Shown here piece after piece: positions 25,916 to 37,636 of a DNA stretch of 64,000 nucleotides (positions are counted from its first letter, which is position 1; each line of letters begins with the position of its first letter). This DNA comes from Spinellus fusiger (taxonomy: Eukaryota; Mucoromycota; Mucoromycetes; Mucorales; Phycomycetaceae): assembly GCA_025094145.1 (NCBI GenBank), contig JALLLS010000005.1, positions 558,001 through 622,000 on the forward strand, written 5' to 3'. The position numbers and the translations under genes are program-made. A model generated the notes under the pieces. The model saw only the letters and a program-made list of their open reading frames with translations. It did no database searches and was not told the origin of the DNA.

Positions 25916-26599
25916 CAGTCCCATGCAATAAATGAGTGGACAGCAAATCAATTTTCTATTTTTTATTTTACAACATTCAAAAAATGACTTTAAGCAATGA
26001 AAATAAGTCAACTCTTAGCCAAGAACATGAAGATAGTCCTAACAGAAGAATAGAGCATGACATGTCTATTAGAGGTCAAATCATAGGACAATGGAAAAGA
26101 CATGTTACTTATCAAGATATTTCTGACGATGTCGACCTCACAAGGAGCACAGTGGGCAAGAGTGTCTTATTGTATAAAAACAAAGGTATAACTCGACCCA
26201 AAATACATACAGGAAGACTTGAAAAGGTGTCATCTACTTCAAAACTGGCAATCATTTTGTCTATTCGCAGAAACACTATAAAAATAATTGCATATCATTT
26301 GAGAAATATGAATGATGTAAAAACAAGGTTATTTGGTCTGACGAATCCTATTTTACAGTTGTGTATAATAATAAAGGGACTAGAATGATTAAAGATAAAG
26401 ACTCTGTTACAAAGCACTGAGCAATATTCTTATAATAAGAATGTAGACAATCATTTAATAAACAACTATTCCAAATCCCGTGCTATTCCTTAAGCCTTTT
26501 ATTATGAACATCTTTGACTGATAGATATGCCTTTATTTTTATTTTTATTTTTCAAAATAAAAATAAAAATTCTGTCCACTCACTTATTGTATGGGACTG
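25916..26599 (+). mobile_element. Nested, internally deleted Tc1-like transposon
   Basis: It starts CAGTCCCAT and ends ATGGGACTG. The 28-bp terminal inverted repeats have two mismatches, and TA dinucleotides flank both sides (25914-25915 and 26600-26601). The host element's other copies show the intact site GGTATACAC, so this is a clean insertion at TA. A polyA/T-rich hairpin (TTTATTTTTA inverted against AAAATAAAAA) lies at about 26531-26575. At 684 bp it is about half the usual Tc1 length. Confidence 0.88.
25984..26428 (+). pseudogene. Tc1-like transposase, internally deleted and frameshifted
   Basis: From ATG at 25984 the frame encodes an N-terminal helix-turn-helix region (MSIRGQIIGQWKRH, DISDDVDLTRSTVGKSV, IHTGRLEKVS), typical of the paired-type DNA-binding domain of Tc1 transposases. 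At about 26327 a different frame reads VIWSDESYF, the conserved second catalytic Asp segment (WSDE-x-x-F), running to a stop at 26418. About 90 residues that normally separate the two parts are missing, and the third catalytic residue is absent. The remnant cannot encode an active enzyme. Confidence 0.85.
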
Positions 26600-26831
26600 T
26601 ATATGTGCATATAAAACCCGTGGAATTCAAGGTTTCCATTGATAGAAATACAAACTTTATGCTTTAACACAACTTAGTTTTCATATCACGGATTGAATCA
26701 ATGGCATATGAAAATCAATTATAAAACAGAAATAGTATAAGAGAAAGGTCAACTCGTTTTTCTTTTCTTTTCTTCATGGAACCTGCTCTAAAGATTGCAG
26801 CATTGAAAAGCTCAATCACTGGTATTGGATG

Positions 26832-27100
26832 GAAGCCGAGTTGTCTTTGTCAGGACATACATCTTCAACAGTCAATTATGAAAGATTTGCAAGATACCTT
26901 GAGGAGAGAGCCAGTGATACCCCAGTGTTGCATAACTATTATTCATATAAAGATACTCCTGATGTGGAAAAACCAGAATGTCAATGGTTTACTCCCATTT
27001 CGTAAAATGAAGCTTTTGATCTTTATTAATCAAAAACAATCAGACAAACATCTGGCTAATAGTAGCCAATCCACCAAAACATCAAAGAATCCGGTGTAGT
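26832..27100 (+). pseudogene. Fanzor (eukaryotic TnpB-like nuclease) relic A
   Basis: The frame 26832-27005 reads EAELSLSGHTSSTVNYERF, then a helix with YLEERASDTPVLHNYY, and ends at a stop after QWFTPIS. A frame change continues with FRKMKLLIFINQKQSDKHL. The same order occurs in relic B (SGHISSTVN, YLEERV), which also has the RuvC-I motif. As I recall, segments of this type (R-K-x-R/K-L-x-x-x-I-N-K-x-x-S/A-D) follow the RuvC-I region in mucoralean Fanzor-like proteins. The N-terminal half and the zinc finger are missing. Confidence 0.6.
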
Positions 27101-27360
27101 TATCACTGCACTAAACTAAGATACACATAAGTCTTTTTTTTGGAACCATACTACATTTCTATACTATATTTTATTTCTCCAAAGATTCACCAATACTTTA
27201 CGAAGATAGTGTAGCTATTGCTAGAATAGGCAGACGGAGTTTGAAGTAGTTCATTTAGACAGCAAAATACCTTTTTTAAACACATTAGCCAATTAGAGTA
27301 ATAGTATTATTTTATTGTCCATGTATTTACTTTTATATCCCAAAAATCTTTAGGTGTGTA

Positions 27361-27747
27361 TTATAGGGACTAAAATGTAACAGTGAGATTGTATTTTGCT
27401 ACTACTTGTGTTCCGATACACCATTATTCGATCTACCAACAGAACAAAAAAAAAAAAAGAAAACACACACACACATACCCATTGTTTCTATACGCTTCAG
27501 ATAAGTAAATACTTTTACCATACTAATACACACACACACTGTACAATGTTTGCAAGATGGAGACACTCTAGGATCTGATAACACTACTAGGGCCGCTAAT
27601 TGACATGAACCTAATCAACAGACAATAGGCAACAGACAATAGGCAACCGACATAGTAAGTAGTGGCCTATTTATTACTTTTATTGTACACGCAATGGAGC
27701 GACTTTTTAGTCATAATAAACATTGAGGAGTTTCGTATTTTTATACA
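27361..27747. other. Intergenic region with microsatellites
   Basis: Contains an (AC)n tract at about 27463-27476 and another at 27528-27540. A short imperfect direct repeat, CAACAGACAATAGG, lies at about 27616-27640. It holds the 3' flank of the MFS gene. No gene seen. Confidence 0.4.
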
Positions 27748-29688
27748 TTATATAGCTGAAAGAATAATAAACCGGAAAAATGAAATCCAGCAAACAAAAG
27801 CCAGTGAAACATAGATACCAATATACAACCAGTTCAATAGGACCTTCTCCCTACTCTTGGGCAGACAATAGAGCTTATCATCTCTTCTCTGTGAAACCCA
27901 GTGTGCAGATCTATTCAAGAGACCACTGTACATTGTCCAATCAACCACTGTCAGGACACATCCTGAAAATACTGCCAAGAGAGCAATCGAAGAAAAGAAC
28001 AAAATCACTCCATGATAGCCCTTTTCAGTATCAGAGTCCTGCAGTAAACCAGAAGCCATATCAAAGAGAGAAGATCCTATATTTGTGCCTGATTTGATTA
28101 CACCCATACCAGTACCCACTAGGGAAGTGGGTAGAATGATGGGTACAGAAGAGACTAGACTCACTGGACCCAAAGACAGGCTGATACTGAAGACTAACAT
28201 ACCAATGACAGGTGGCAACTGTGTATACTCTAGTAATAGAAGAGAAACAAGCACAGAGACACCACTGGTCATCACTAAAGTCAATGTGTAAGCTGCTGAG
28301 GATGGACACTTTCATCTTACTTATCCAGGTACGCTTCCCAAATCGATCAATGGCTATACCGAGGAATGGCATCAAGAAAATAGGCAGTATTTGTGCCGTA
28401 CTTGCAACAAGAGCAGCTCTCTGTTCTTCATAGTGAAAATGGAGCTTAACATATTCACTATGAGATATCAGTACTTTCTCATAGTTTTTTTTTCTTTTCT
28501 TTTCTTTCTTGCATTTTGAATACCTATTCATATGTAAAAAGCATCCCCAGGTACCCCCTAGTAAGAATTCCAGTGTAGCAATCAGCCAAAAAGAATGAGG
28601 GAAATAAAGTAGCTTGGACCAGCCAAAGGACTTTCTACGTTTCATGATCTGTTGCTGTCTCTTAGCATTCTTGGATGAACCAGACAAGTTGTTGAGTAAA
28701 GATACATAGACAAGATTCACGATCAAAGACTGCACACAGAGTATAACAGAGAACTTGACACATATCAGTCAGTCTTTACATCCCTCCCATGTCTAGATTT
28801 ACCCATAAAGCATAGCCGTACCACCCTGTCCATTGAGCAATGTGTATGACAGTGGCCTGAGCAAGAAATGACGTCTAGTGTCCTGTAGGATTAGACTCTA
28901 CTCTAGGAAAGTTTGTTTACCAGGCGACTGACTGTAAGCATCAGTGCAATGACAATTGCCAGGTTTCTGCCTGCAAACCATTGACTTAGTATAGTTTCTT
29001 GTACAATCACTACTGTCCCACTCCCAATGCCATAAAGAATACGACCAAGAATCATAATGTGGCTATTGAAATAAGAGGCTGAGATGGCAACAAGAATGCT
29101 CCCACAGGTAATGAGTGCTGTGGTTAGAACAGAGCCTGGCAGCGTGCCAAATGTATCCACAAAAATGCCACCCACAACAGGCAGCACAGTATTAACAATA
29201 CTAACACTTGATTGAATAACACCGTAATGTGAATTGGTAATATGGTATTCCTATTTACATACTCTAAGAATTATATCCTCCCAAATACCATTACCTCCTT
29301 CATTGTTGCTTTCATTGCACCTAATGTATGGGCAGCAAAATGGCTACCCACTTATAAATGTTAAATCATGTCTACAAAAATGTTGTGTTTTCTGTTTGTT
29401 TATCTTTCTCTGTTGATGTACAGATGCATTCAGACTTCTTCTAATTATGATCCTACCCGACAGAAATAGAACACACATTAGAGCCACTGCTTTGATTTTT
29501 TGGGGCTGTTCTGCTAAATAGTTATCTTCTTCTTCAGACGGGACTGCAGGTGAGCTGCAGTCGTGTTCAGGTTGTGATGAGCAGCAGGGTGTTTCTAATA
29601 CATCGCAAATCTCATTATCACAGTGGTTTTTTTGTTGCCCCCAGAGTAGCAGTGGTATTGTGTGTTCGTCAGTAGGTGAAGTTGTCAT
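27748..29688 (-). CDS. Major facilitator superfamily transporter, MFSD1-like
   Basis: A multi-exon minus-strand gene. The N-terminal exon begins MTTSPTDEHTIPLLLW at 29688, a soluble acidic tail carrying a di-leucine-like ...EHTIPLL element. It continues through a first membrane segment (AVALMCVLFLSGRII), VLPVVGGIFVDTFGTLPG, HIMILGRILYGIGSGTVVIVQE (28903-29187), FGWSKLLYFPHSFWLIATLEFLLGG and MPFLGIAIDRFGKRTW (28300-28700). The last exon has SLGPVSLVSSVPIILP and GTGMGVIKSGTNIGSS. The D-R-x-G-x-R loop is the MFS motif A. The SSVSIVNTVLPVVGG-type segment recalls the lysosomal MFSD1 family, hence a vacuolar or endosomal dipeptide-type carrier by inference only. Exon borders were not all resolved. 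Confidence 0.8.
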
Positions 29689-30056
29689 GGCAAAAGGAAT
29701 ACAAAATAAGGGTTTTTTCTTCTTCAGGCATACCCATATTTGCCTTTCCCCCATCCGAGCTGGTCGGTGATTCAAATTGTTATCTGATCTAACAAAAAAA
29801 GAATTCTCAGGACGAGTGTTTTTTTTATATATCATTCTGTTATGCTGTAGCTCTGTAGTGATTCTATTTGAATGTACAACTATACTTTCACCAATAAACA
29901 CAACTTCATTAGTATTCTAATCTATGGAATATATACATATATTGTAGTTAATCATAAAGATTCTATTTGTCATAACAGCACATACGACTAGCTTGTATCT
30001 TTCTTATATTATGAGTATTATAGTTGTTTGAATTACAAAGAGGTCTACTATGCAGC

Positions 30057-31634
30057 CTAATCCTTATGAAGTATCTTTCTAATTTTTTTCGATGGCAATC
30101 CACCCCCAGGCTTATTCCATGACAAGTAAGAAGTGTCTCCCAATTTCCTACATAAAACAAAATAAAATATGGCATGAGTACTACATCATCTCCTACATTC
30201 TTCCTCCCCCTTTTTCAAGCTCTTACCTTGGTCTAATGCAATGACGCAAAGTAAATAATAATCCTAATAGAATACACAGACTACCAATGGCCATGTAGGC
30301 AATACCAATGTATGGATTGCGTCCACCCAATGAAGAAGTAGTAGACAATACAAGCCATTTTGTTCCATCGTACTGAAGTGTATCAAAATCTAATGAACAG
30401 TATTAATATGTGGGTTGGGTGGGTTGGATGGACACTGTTCTATTGTTTGCATTTCTTACTCATATCAATTCTAACACGCCATCTTCCTGCTACTAAACTC
30501 TGATGGTCATTTCTTCCCCATAGCTTACGAAAGTCGGGAAGAGCAGCAACATGCATCCACACCATCAATCGCTCCATAGAAGTCAAATCAGGAGGTGGGT
30601 GGCTTTCGTCGTACTTTCCATTAGGATAACGGAGAGCCCAATTTGGAGGAGGGACGATTTGTGACACATCATAAGTAGTTGGATTGTATTTCTGTTTATC
30701 TGTTGGCCATGCAATACCAGTAGTGTTGAAGACAAAAGTAGTGGGTGGCTGTGTGTCTATCAGATTAAAATCAGAGGTCGTATCTATAGCAACAGTAAGT
30801 ATATAATAGGTGAGTGTTTTTCTTCTAATAAGAAGAAAAAGAAAAAAAAGAGAGAGAGATTGTGTGTGTGTGTGTACCGTTGAACATTGAGTTGGCAATA
30901 AGTCCACAAGGATAAATAATCCCGGAGTCCGTAGTGGCCAATGGATTACAGTTGGTAGCAAGTGTACTTGTCGATACAGCATGACCGAGTAATTGGTCAG
31001 CATCAAAGTTCTTAATGTACTGACGATGGTTCTGGTAGAAGTTGGTCAAGCGGTAATACATAAAGATAGGCCCTGTCATTGTTCTTGGCACTGTAAAGTC
31101 AAGCACACACTGTTGAATCGTCAGGTTGTTGGGGTTGGCCCAAGTAGGGTCGAGGAATGAAGAAGCGTTTTCGTAATGATAGGCAGGTGCCTGTAGAGTA
31201 GAGAGGTCGACATCATTGGCGAAGGAATATCTGTATTGGCTAGGGTCAAGGTAGATTGAGAAATTGTAATGATGACAGTAGGAGTAATCGATCATTATCT
31301 CGTCCACCTAGAAGGTAGTATAGGTTACTGTGTGGCTATAACAGCACCAAGAACAGTCGTCGCTATAGAAATAACACTGACAATTCTATCTGTTGCTACT
31401 TACTTTTCCACTTGACCAATAGAGTAGACCACCAATAGGGGCAAATAGAATCCCAATAATGAAAAATGCAGGAAGAACAGTGCGTGGTGTAAGCACTGGC
31501 TGCCAAGCAGGAAGTTGTTGCTGTCGAAAGCGTCCCTCTACAAACAGAATAAAAGAGAGATATCAGAAGATATGTCTTATAATGAGGAGACTACCAGAAG
31601 GTCTTTTGGATTTCTTTTCTTCTGGTTCTGCCAT
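30057..31634 (-). CDS. CDC50/LEM3 family P4-ATPase (lipid flippase) subunit
   Basis: Six exons: 31595-31634, 31404-31537, 30878-31307, 30460-30783, 30227-30389 and 30057-30147. They join in frame. The protein begins [13 protein letters not shown]. The family motif [20 protein letters not shown] sits before the first membrane span ([17 protein letters not shown]). The large extracytosolic domain includes [29 protein letters not shown] and [16 protein letters not shown]. The second span ([18 protein letters not shown]) is followed by [11 protein letters not shown]. All these are hallmarks of CDC50/TMEM30 proteins, which chaperone and activate P4-ATPases in the Golgi, endosome or plasma membrane. 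The intron after 30878 contains a GA/GT microsatellite. Confidence 0.95.
30836..30876. repeat. (GA)n(TG)n microsatellite inside a CDC50 intron
   Basis: A run of A/AG repeats passes directly into TGTGTG. It lies immediately downstream (on the minus strand) of the donor site, so its length sets the distance from donor to acceptor. Confidence 0.85.
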
Positions 31635-32424
31635 AAGGGAATATAGAAGAAGAAATCCCAGTGGAGCAGCTATTGGCAATTATCCTTTCCTCATAAGGCT
31701 CAAGCGTAGTGCTTGTCACGTGATATTTGGTGGTATTAGCCCAGAGAGTATTTGTAAGTTTTGATAACACTAGAACAATATCTATTCATGCAAAGACCTA
31801 TAAAGGCCTACAAAAGTGACCCTTCATTGACTTTGGGTTATACAGTAATGAATCCACAATGAATTCAATACAATTGATTGGATACTACAACATCTAGAGC
31901 ATCTGTAGTAGAAGGATTCATCCTTATAGTCCATGCATAAAGCCATGTTCCTATGAACTACTCTTTCTTCTTACCAAGACTACTTCAACAGCAAAAAAAA
32001 CATATTTTGTTTTCTCTGTTTATAAGTTTCTACTTTTATATTAATATATCTATGCATTTATATTTATTATATTTATTATGCTTATTGGCTATTGTCTGTT
32101 ATCAAGACATTTGTGTGTTACCATAACCTATACCCATCACTCAATGTCCATTGCCCATTTCTACTGTTGGTGTATATCCACTGCTTATTTCTCCTCATCA
32201 GCAACTATTAATAAATAAATAAATTGAATAAAATTATCAGTGCTATTGGACTAAATTACCACAGCAATTTCATGTTATGCACTGATAAGCGAAAAGAAAA
32301 CATCCAATGCCATGAATGAGTGCAGTAGAAAAGAAAAGAAAAAGATAGGGAATTTTCCTTCTCAGCAGAAAGACAAGGTCCTATTATTTTAGTCCTTTGA
32401 CTTGTCTTTTTTTTTTTACTCCTC
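31635..32424. promoter_or_regulatory. Divergent intergenic region between CDC50 and SPC7
   Basis: A 790-bp AT-rich region that must hold both promoters. A long T tract (32409-32418) lies just before the SPC7 start codon. No RNA gene or ORF seen. Confidence 0.4.
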
Positions 32425-35400
32425 ATGTCTTCGCCGTACAGGTCGTCCCCTTTACGACACGCTCACCATCGCTCGCTTGTTGACGCTGGGCGATGGACAA
32501 TTGACAATTCAGAAGACAGAATCTCAAAATTATCTATTCAAGTGGGTCTTGACCATGCTCTCATGAAAAGAGAGACATAAGAAAAGGCAACAATAACGTA
32601 AAATACCTGATCTAGTCTCCAAGAAGAAGCATCCTCAAGGGATCGCACACACCCTCTACTTTTCACAGGCCTCACTATTTTCAGAGCCAAATGTAGGTCT
32701 ACTGTAAGTGCAGACTGTTACAGAACACTCATCAGATCTATGTTCAATACCATGGATGATACTGTAGACAACGCCAAGAACTGTTACGGCTAGCAAGAAG
32801 ACGTGTTAGTTTTGCTCCTGATCCGAGTGTACGGTAGGCCTAAGAATATCATTATTTCTAGTGTGAAGACAATTTTTTATTAAAGGGATTCTATACGCCA
32901 GTACTTTTGATGAAAATGAAGCAAGCTCTAGTGTACAGAGAGATGCCGATGTCCAATCATCTGCAACAGTTCCTATGGATGAGATAGAAAAACCCTCCCA
33001 TACATCAGAACTAGAGGCTTCAAGGTAGGTCCAACATTTGGTATGCTATTCTCGTGCATTTCATATAAACAGTCTCTACCCTATTCCTTAGTTCACAGTT
33101 CACTTTACTGACTGGATCTCCTATTCATCGTAAAAGGTAGTGATAAAATGCAGTGGTGGCTAATAATAGATAGCAAAAAAAAAGGAATAACATACTGTGA
33201 TGTTGATAATCCCGTTGATAGACAGAATAATTACCTTGGAAGTCCATTAGCACCAGAAACAAGCCAAGAAAGACATTTCAGATACAAAGTACTTCGATCT
33301 ATGCCAAATCACCGTATGAGAGAAGACAGAGGAGAAGACGAGGGGGAAGAAGGCACTTTGTTACCCTTCTTGGCAGCATCACATCAGAAGGGAAAGCGTA
33401 ATCTGTTTGAAGATGACGACCAAGAACAGACACCACACATTCCAGAATCACTTATGGAATTCTCTATTAAAATGCCTATAGATCTAGAATCACAACAAGA
33501 CTTATCTGAAAATACCCAACAACATACTCTAGAAGCCATGTCGACTACCAGTCAGAATGAAGAAGTTGATCAAACGCCCAAAATACTAAATCCACCAGGC
33601 ATCATTGAGTGGAGTGCAATGAATGAAGATAGCATACAATATTTAATTTCTAGCTTAAGTCAAGAATCACCACCCTCAAGACTGAATGCCAGTGTTATTG
33701 ATATTGATGAAGACACCATCAATTTACGGCTTAATAAGGACCTTCCATATTTTGATCCAACGTTTGATAATAAGAAGGCATCAGACATAGAAGATCAGTC
33801 TAGAAAGAATGAAGTTTCTCTTGAAGCATCCCCTCTACAAGAGACAGCAGTGTTTAATGCAGGCCTTGAAAAAAGTAGTATAGAGCAGACATTGGAAAAG
33901 CAAAAAGACCAACCCATCTCTTTATGGGATATTCTTGACCATGATTTTGCAGAAGAAGGAGATTTGGCACAGATTACTCCATTCTTTCCTAAAACATATG
34001 TTCAGGAACAAGTCCTACAAACAAATACACAACCTTCTACGCAGGATATATTTGATGTTGATGGATCCACTGCACAAAGTGCTATAGACTATGTGCGAAA
34101 TCTTCTAGGAGGTGATCAAGATATTAATCAGCCTGTACACGCTCCCTTTCAAACATCTGATAGTGTTCTTCAACAGCCTATGAAAGATAATGAATCGATA
34201 AATAACTCCTCATCAGCAATATCATATACTATGCATGCCCAAGAGGAAGAAATGGGTATGGATTTGACACGGAATACTATTCAGATGTCAGATGTTGAGA
34301 GTGATCAAGATATGGATTTGACGCAGAATACTATTCAAAGACCCAATGTTAGCTATGATCAAGAAGACGAAGCAGACATGGATTTGACGCAGAATATTAT
34401 TCAAAAGTCCAGTACAGAAAATACTTGGCAGAATGAAGCAGATATAGACGCGATACAACAAACTCATAAAGAACTACAGTATAATATGAGAGAAGGTTTA
34501 GTGGATATGGACTTGAATCAACATAGAAGATCCAGTATAAGCATGGCACAAGGAAATCAATATGAAAATAAACCTACATTATATGACCGTGTAGATGATG
34601 TCTTTGAAATAGACCTGGAATCAAATAATCAACTCTACGAACCAGCTTGGAGCAACAGTCAAGAAGGCCACAGTTTTGAAACAAGACTAGCTAGACAAAC
34701 ATCATCACCACGATTTTCTGCTTCTCAGGAGATTATACAATCTAGCCAACAAATCCCAGCACGTTCTTTACTTAAGAGATCACATACAATGGATGTATTT
34801 CCCAAAAGTGAACATCACCACCGCCGCAACAGTCTGCATACATCTCTTAACTTTACCAAGACTTCTGCACAATCTACAGATGCCAATCAGACAATGCACT
34901 CGCCTCTACGTCAATACCGACAGTCTTCTGTAGATGCAGGCTACAGCACACCATTATTAAATAGTGGACTTGGTCGACAAAGAACAAGCATCAACTACTT
35001 GAGTCCCTTTACACCCAACCGAAGTAGAACCTATACTGCCTTTGAAAGATCAGAAAGAGGTGGAACAAGCTCTTCTCTTCACACTTCACAACCCAACATA
35101 GCACCTGAATACACCCTATCTCCACATCGTCCAGTAGCCCATGGCACTCCTTTTGGTACACCTAGTAGAGTAATAGCAGGATTTATCCCTGCTCGTACAT
35201 TAGAGAACCAACGCCTAGTAACACCCCTAAGAGACAATCAGTGGACAAACAATACTATTCTTCAATCTGTTCTTGATAATCCCACCAACTCTGTATTTGC
35301 AAATCACGGTAAATTGTCATAAACAGCCTGAAAATAAGGAATAATGTGTAAGATGTTTACGAAATGAATAATAGATGACATGGAGGAAATATTTAATAAT

Positions 35401-37601
35401 GATATTCCTGAACTCTCTGAATCTCCTGTGGGAGAAGAGGTAAGAAATGTTTATTGATAAAGACAGTGCTTTTGCTGACGAGATAATTGATGTGTTTGTC
35501 ACCATCTAGCCTGTTCCTACACTTCCTGTGAATTTCCCCGGGTTCTTGGATTATGTTGGTCTTTATTTCAATAATGAAGTGCCTGTAAATGTGAAATCTC
35601 CATTGACTTCTTTTGATCTAGAACAAGGTAACAGTAACCCATCTGCTATATTTATATGCCTTTCTTTGCATAGGTTGTTTAACATTCATTCTGTAGTGAC
35701 ACCGGCTACGTTAATTGAAAAGGCATTTGCAGCTGTATCTACTTTACCCCAATTAACAGTATACAACAAGGTAAACACACTCTACTTATGAGAGACACTT
35801 AAAATTGCATTCCTGGTTAGATATACGATGACATGAAAGCTATTGAAACGGAAAGCAGTGAAAAAATGAAAATTCATTATGAAAACGATCCACAATGCCA
35901 ACAACTGATCAGAGAATACTTTGAAGGCGATACAGATCTTAGGTGCAATATGATTGTAAGTCCTATTCAGTGTAAACTATAAAAAGACGGGGTAGTATGC
36001 ACTAACCAGATAGTCTTATTTATTTCTCTGTAGAAACGACTTAAACAACTAAAACAATATTGTGACATAAAAGCAAGATATATTGTGCAAGAACAACACA
36101 ACAAAAGACTAAGAGAACTGCATAAGAAACTAAGGGAGAATCTTGATAGAGCAGAAAGGGTAAAGACAAGAAAGAGCGTGATAGACCAGCTTGGTAATAT
36201 ATTTTATCTTTAGGACACAGGCTATGTGGATGAAGCCAATAGATATATTGATACACACATGCCAATGTTTGATGATTACAGACTAAAGCTTGCTAATGCT
36301 GTAAAGGAGTGTAGAAAGAGGTGAGAGTAAACAAAATCAAATGAAAATGTACTACTGCCATGATACTTAGTGCTATACTTTCGTTTTGTTTTATTTTTCA
36401 GGGAAGATGAGTATAACAGTGTAAACCATGAAGCACAGGCGTTGTTGGAAGATGAGATTGAGTCTCAAAGGTAGGATTAATTGAAGAATAGCATCTCTCT
36501 CTCTCAAGTATCTTATTTGTCTTATTTCTTATAGATCGGCAATGAATTTGTTTAGAAAGGAATACAATGACTTGACATCTGCAGAGTTTGAATCGAGAGA
36601 GAAGATAGAACAGATCAAACAGAAAAAAGCTGAAGTGATGGAGGTATTATATTTATATATATTCAAAATAGAAAAAGATAAGATGAGCCATTCTAAAAGC
36701 ACCAAAAGTCTATTTCACGGGCAATAATATGCAGAGATGAAAATAAAGGTCCCACCAAGAAGGATGTTGAAGATGCTGAAGGTAAGTTACTATTTGTCTC
36801 TCAAATATAGAGCCTATATAAACATGGACTTTTGTATCTACCTCTATAAAAAAGACCGCCTCAAAAGATTATCCTCCTTAATGTGCATCAAGTTCAATCA
36901 AAGATCAAATAAGATAACAGATATCACAATGAGTGATGATATTCATGTTGTTATAGACATGATAAAACTCAAAAACAGAGAGTCTGAGGCTGTTACTGTA
37001 CAGCTGATTGAAGAAAGAAAGAGTACTTATGAAGAATTCTCTGAGCTTCTTTGTGGTATCGATAGTGTCATTGAAAATGAATATGATGATATCAAGGTGA
37101 GGAATATCTTGACTCTGAAGATATCAGGCACACACTCACTGATGTCCTCTATATAGATTATGCGAAATATTTGGTTTTACTGGCATAGAATACGAGCCGT
37201 CCGATACGAAATCTTTTTGACACGATGGAGATTCTTTACTAAGCTTACACGCTTAACAGACGTATCTTCAGAACCATTAAGAAACACAAAAGAAAGAGGC
37301 GTTGTTGTTGAGACTACAGCCTTTAGCTACATGGCCAATGCTAAATTTCTTTTGCTACTACAATTCCAACCAAGGGACATGTATCTATACCCGCTACTAG
37401 ACATGTCAAAGGTGGAAATTGTAGTAAAGTTTGGTGATATCCCGTAAGTGGCTGACATTTATATTTATATCTATACTAAATATTTTGGGTTCTACTCTTC
37501 AAAGAGTCAATGAAATACGCACTCTATTGGCACAAAAGGGTATTATTAACTTACGAGAAACATTAACAGCTTCATTGAGTGGTAAAATAAATGACAAATA
37601 A
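32425..37601 (+). CDS. SPC7: Kinetochore scaffold SPC7/KNL1
   Basis: First exons: 32425-32541, 32616-32692, 32768-32833, 32869-33024 and about 33092-33136. A large exon runs to 35308, then 35375-35439, from 35510, and further exons to the stop at 37601. Exon 2 carries SPRRSILKG and exon 3 RRRVSFAPDP. These are the SILK and RVSF protein-phosphatase-1 docking motifs found at the N-terminus of KNL1/Spc7. The large exon has at least four MELT-like repeats (MGMDLTRNTI, DMDLTQNTI, DMDLTQNII, DMDLNQH), the sites phosphorylated by Mps1 to recruit Bub3-Bub1. After NFPGFLDYVGLYF, the Spc7 family region, come coiled coils at about 35820-37090. A C-terminal segment of the type that folds as RWD domains follows (FLLLLQFQPRDMYLYPLLDM). 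The acceptor near 33172-33242 is ambiguous. Confidence 0.93.
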
Positions 37602-37636
37602 GAGACCTACAAGAACATTCTATATCTATTGCCCTG

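Larger units (their letters stand above)
25216..27360 (+). mobile_element. TIR DNA transposon carrying a Fanzor relic and a nested Tc1
   Basis: Bounded by TACACACCCAAAGATTT on the left and CCAAAAATCTTTAGGTGTGTA on the right, a near-perfect terminal inverted repeat. Its first about 700 bp are collinear with the copies at 52012 and 63017, and with the minus-oriented copy at 10027. It then contains a nested 684-bp Tc1 (25916-26599), followed by a Fanzor pseudogene fragment (about 26832-27100). The ends fit the TA-target, Tc1/mariner-like style, but no transposase of its own is visible, so it was probably mobilised in trans. Confidence 0.8.

Noticed and set aside
29963..30175. 70-codon minus-strand ORF as a separate gene
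   Set aside because: It is the last exon of the CDC50 gene read in another frame; the spliced frame gives the family C-terminus.
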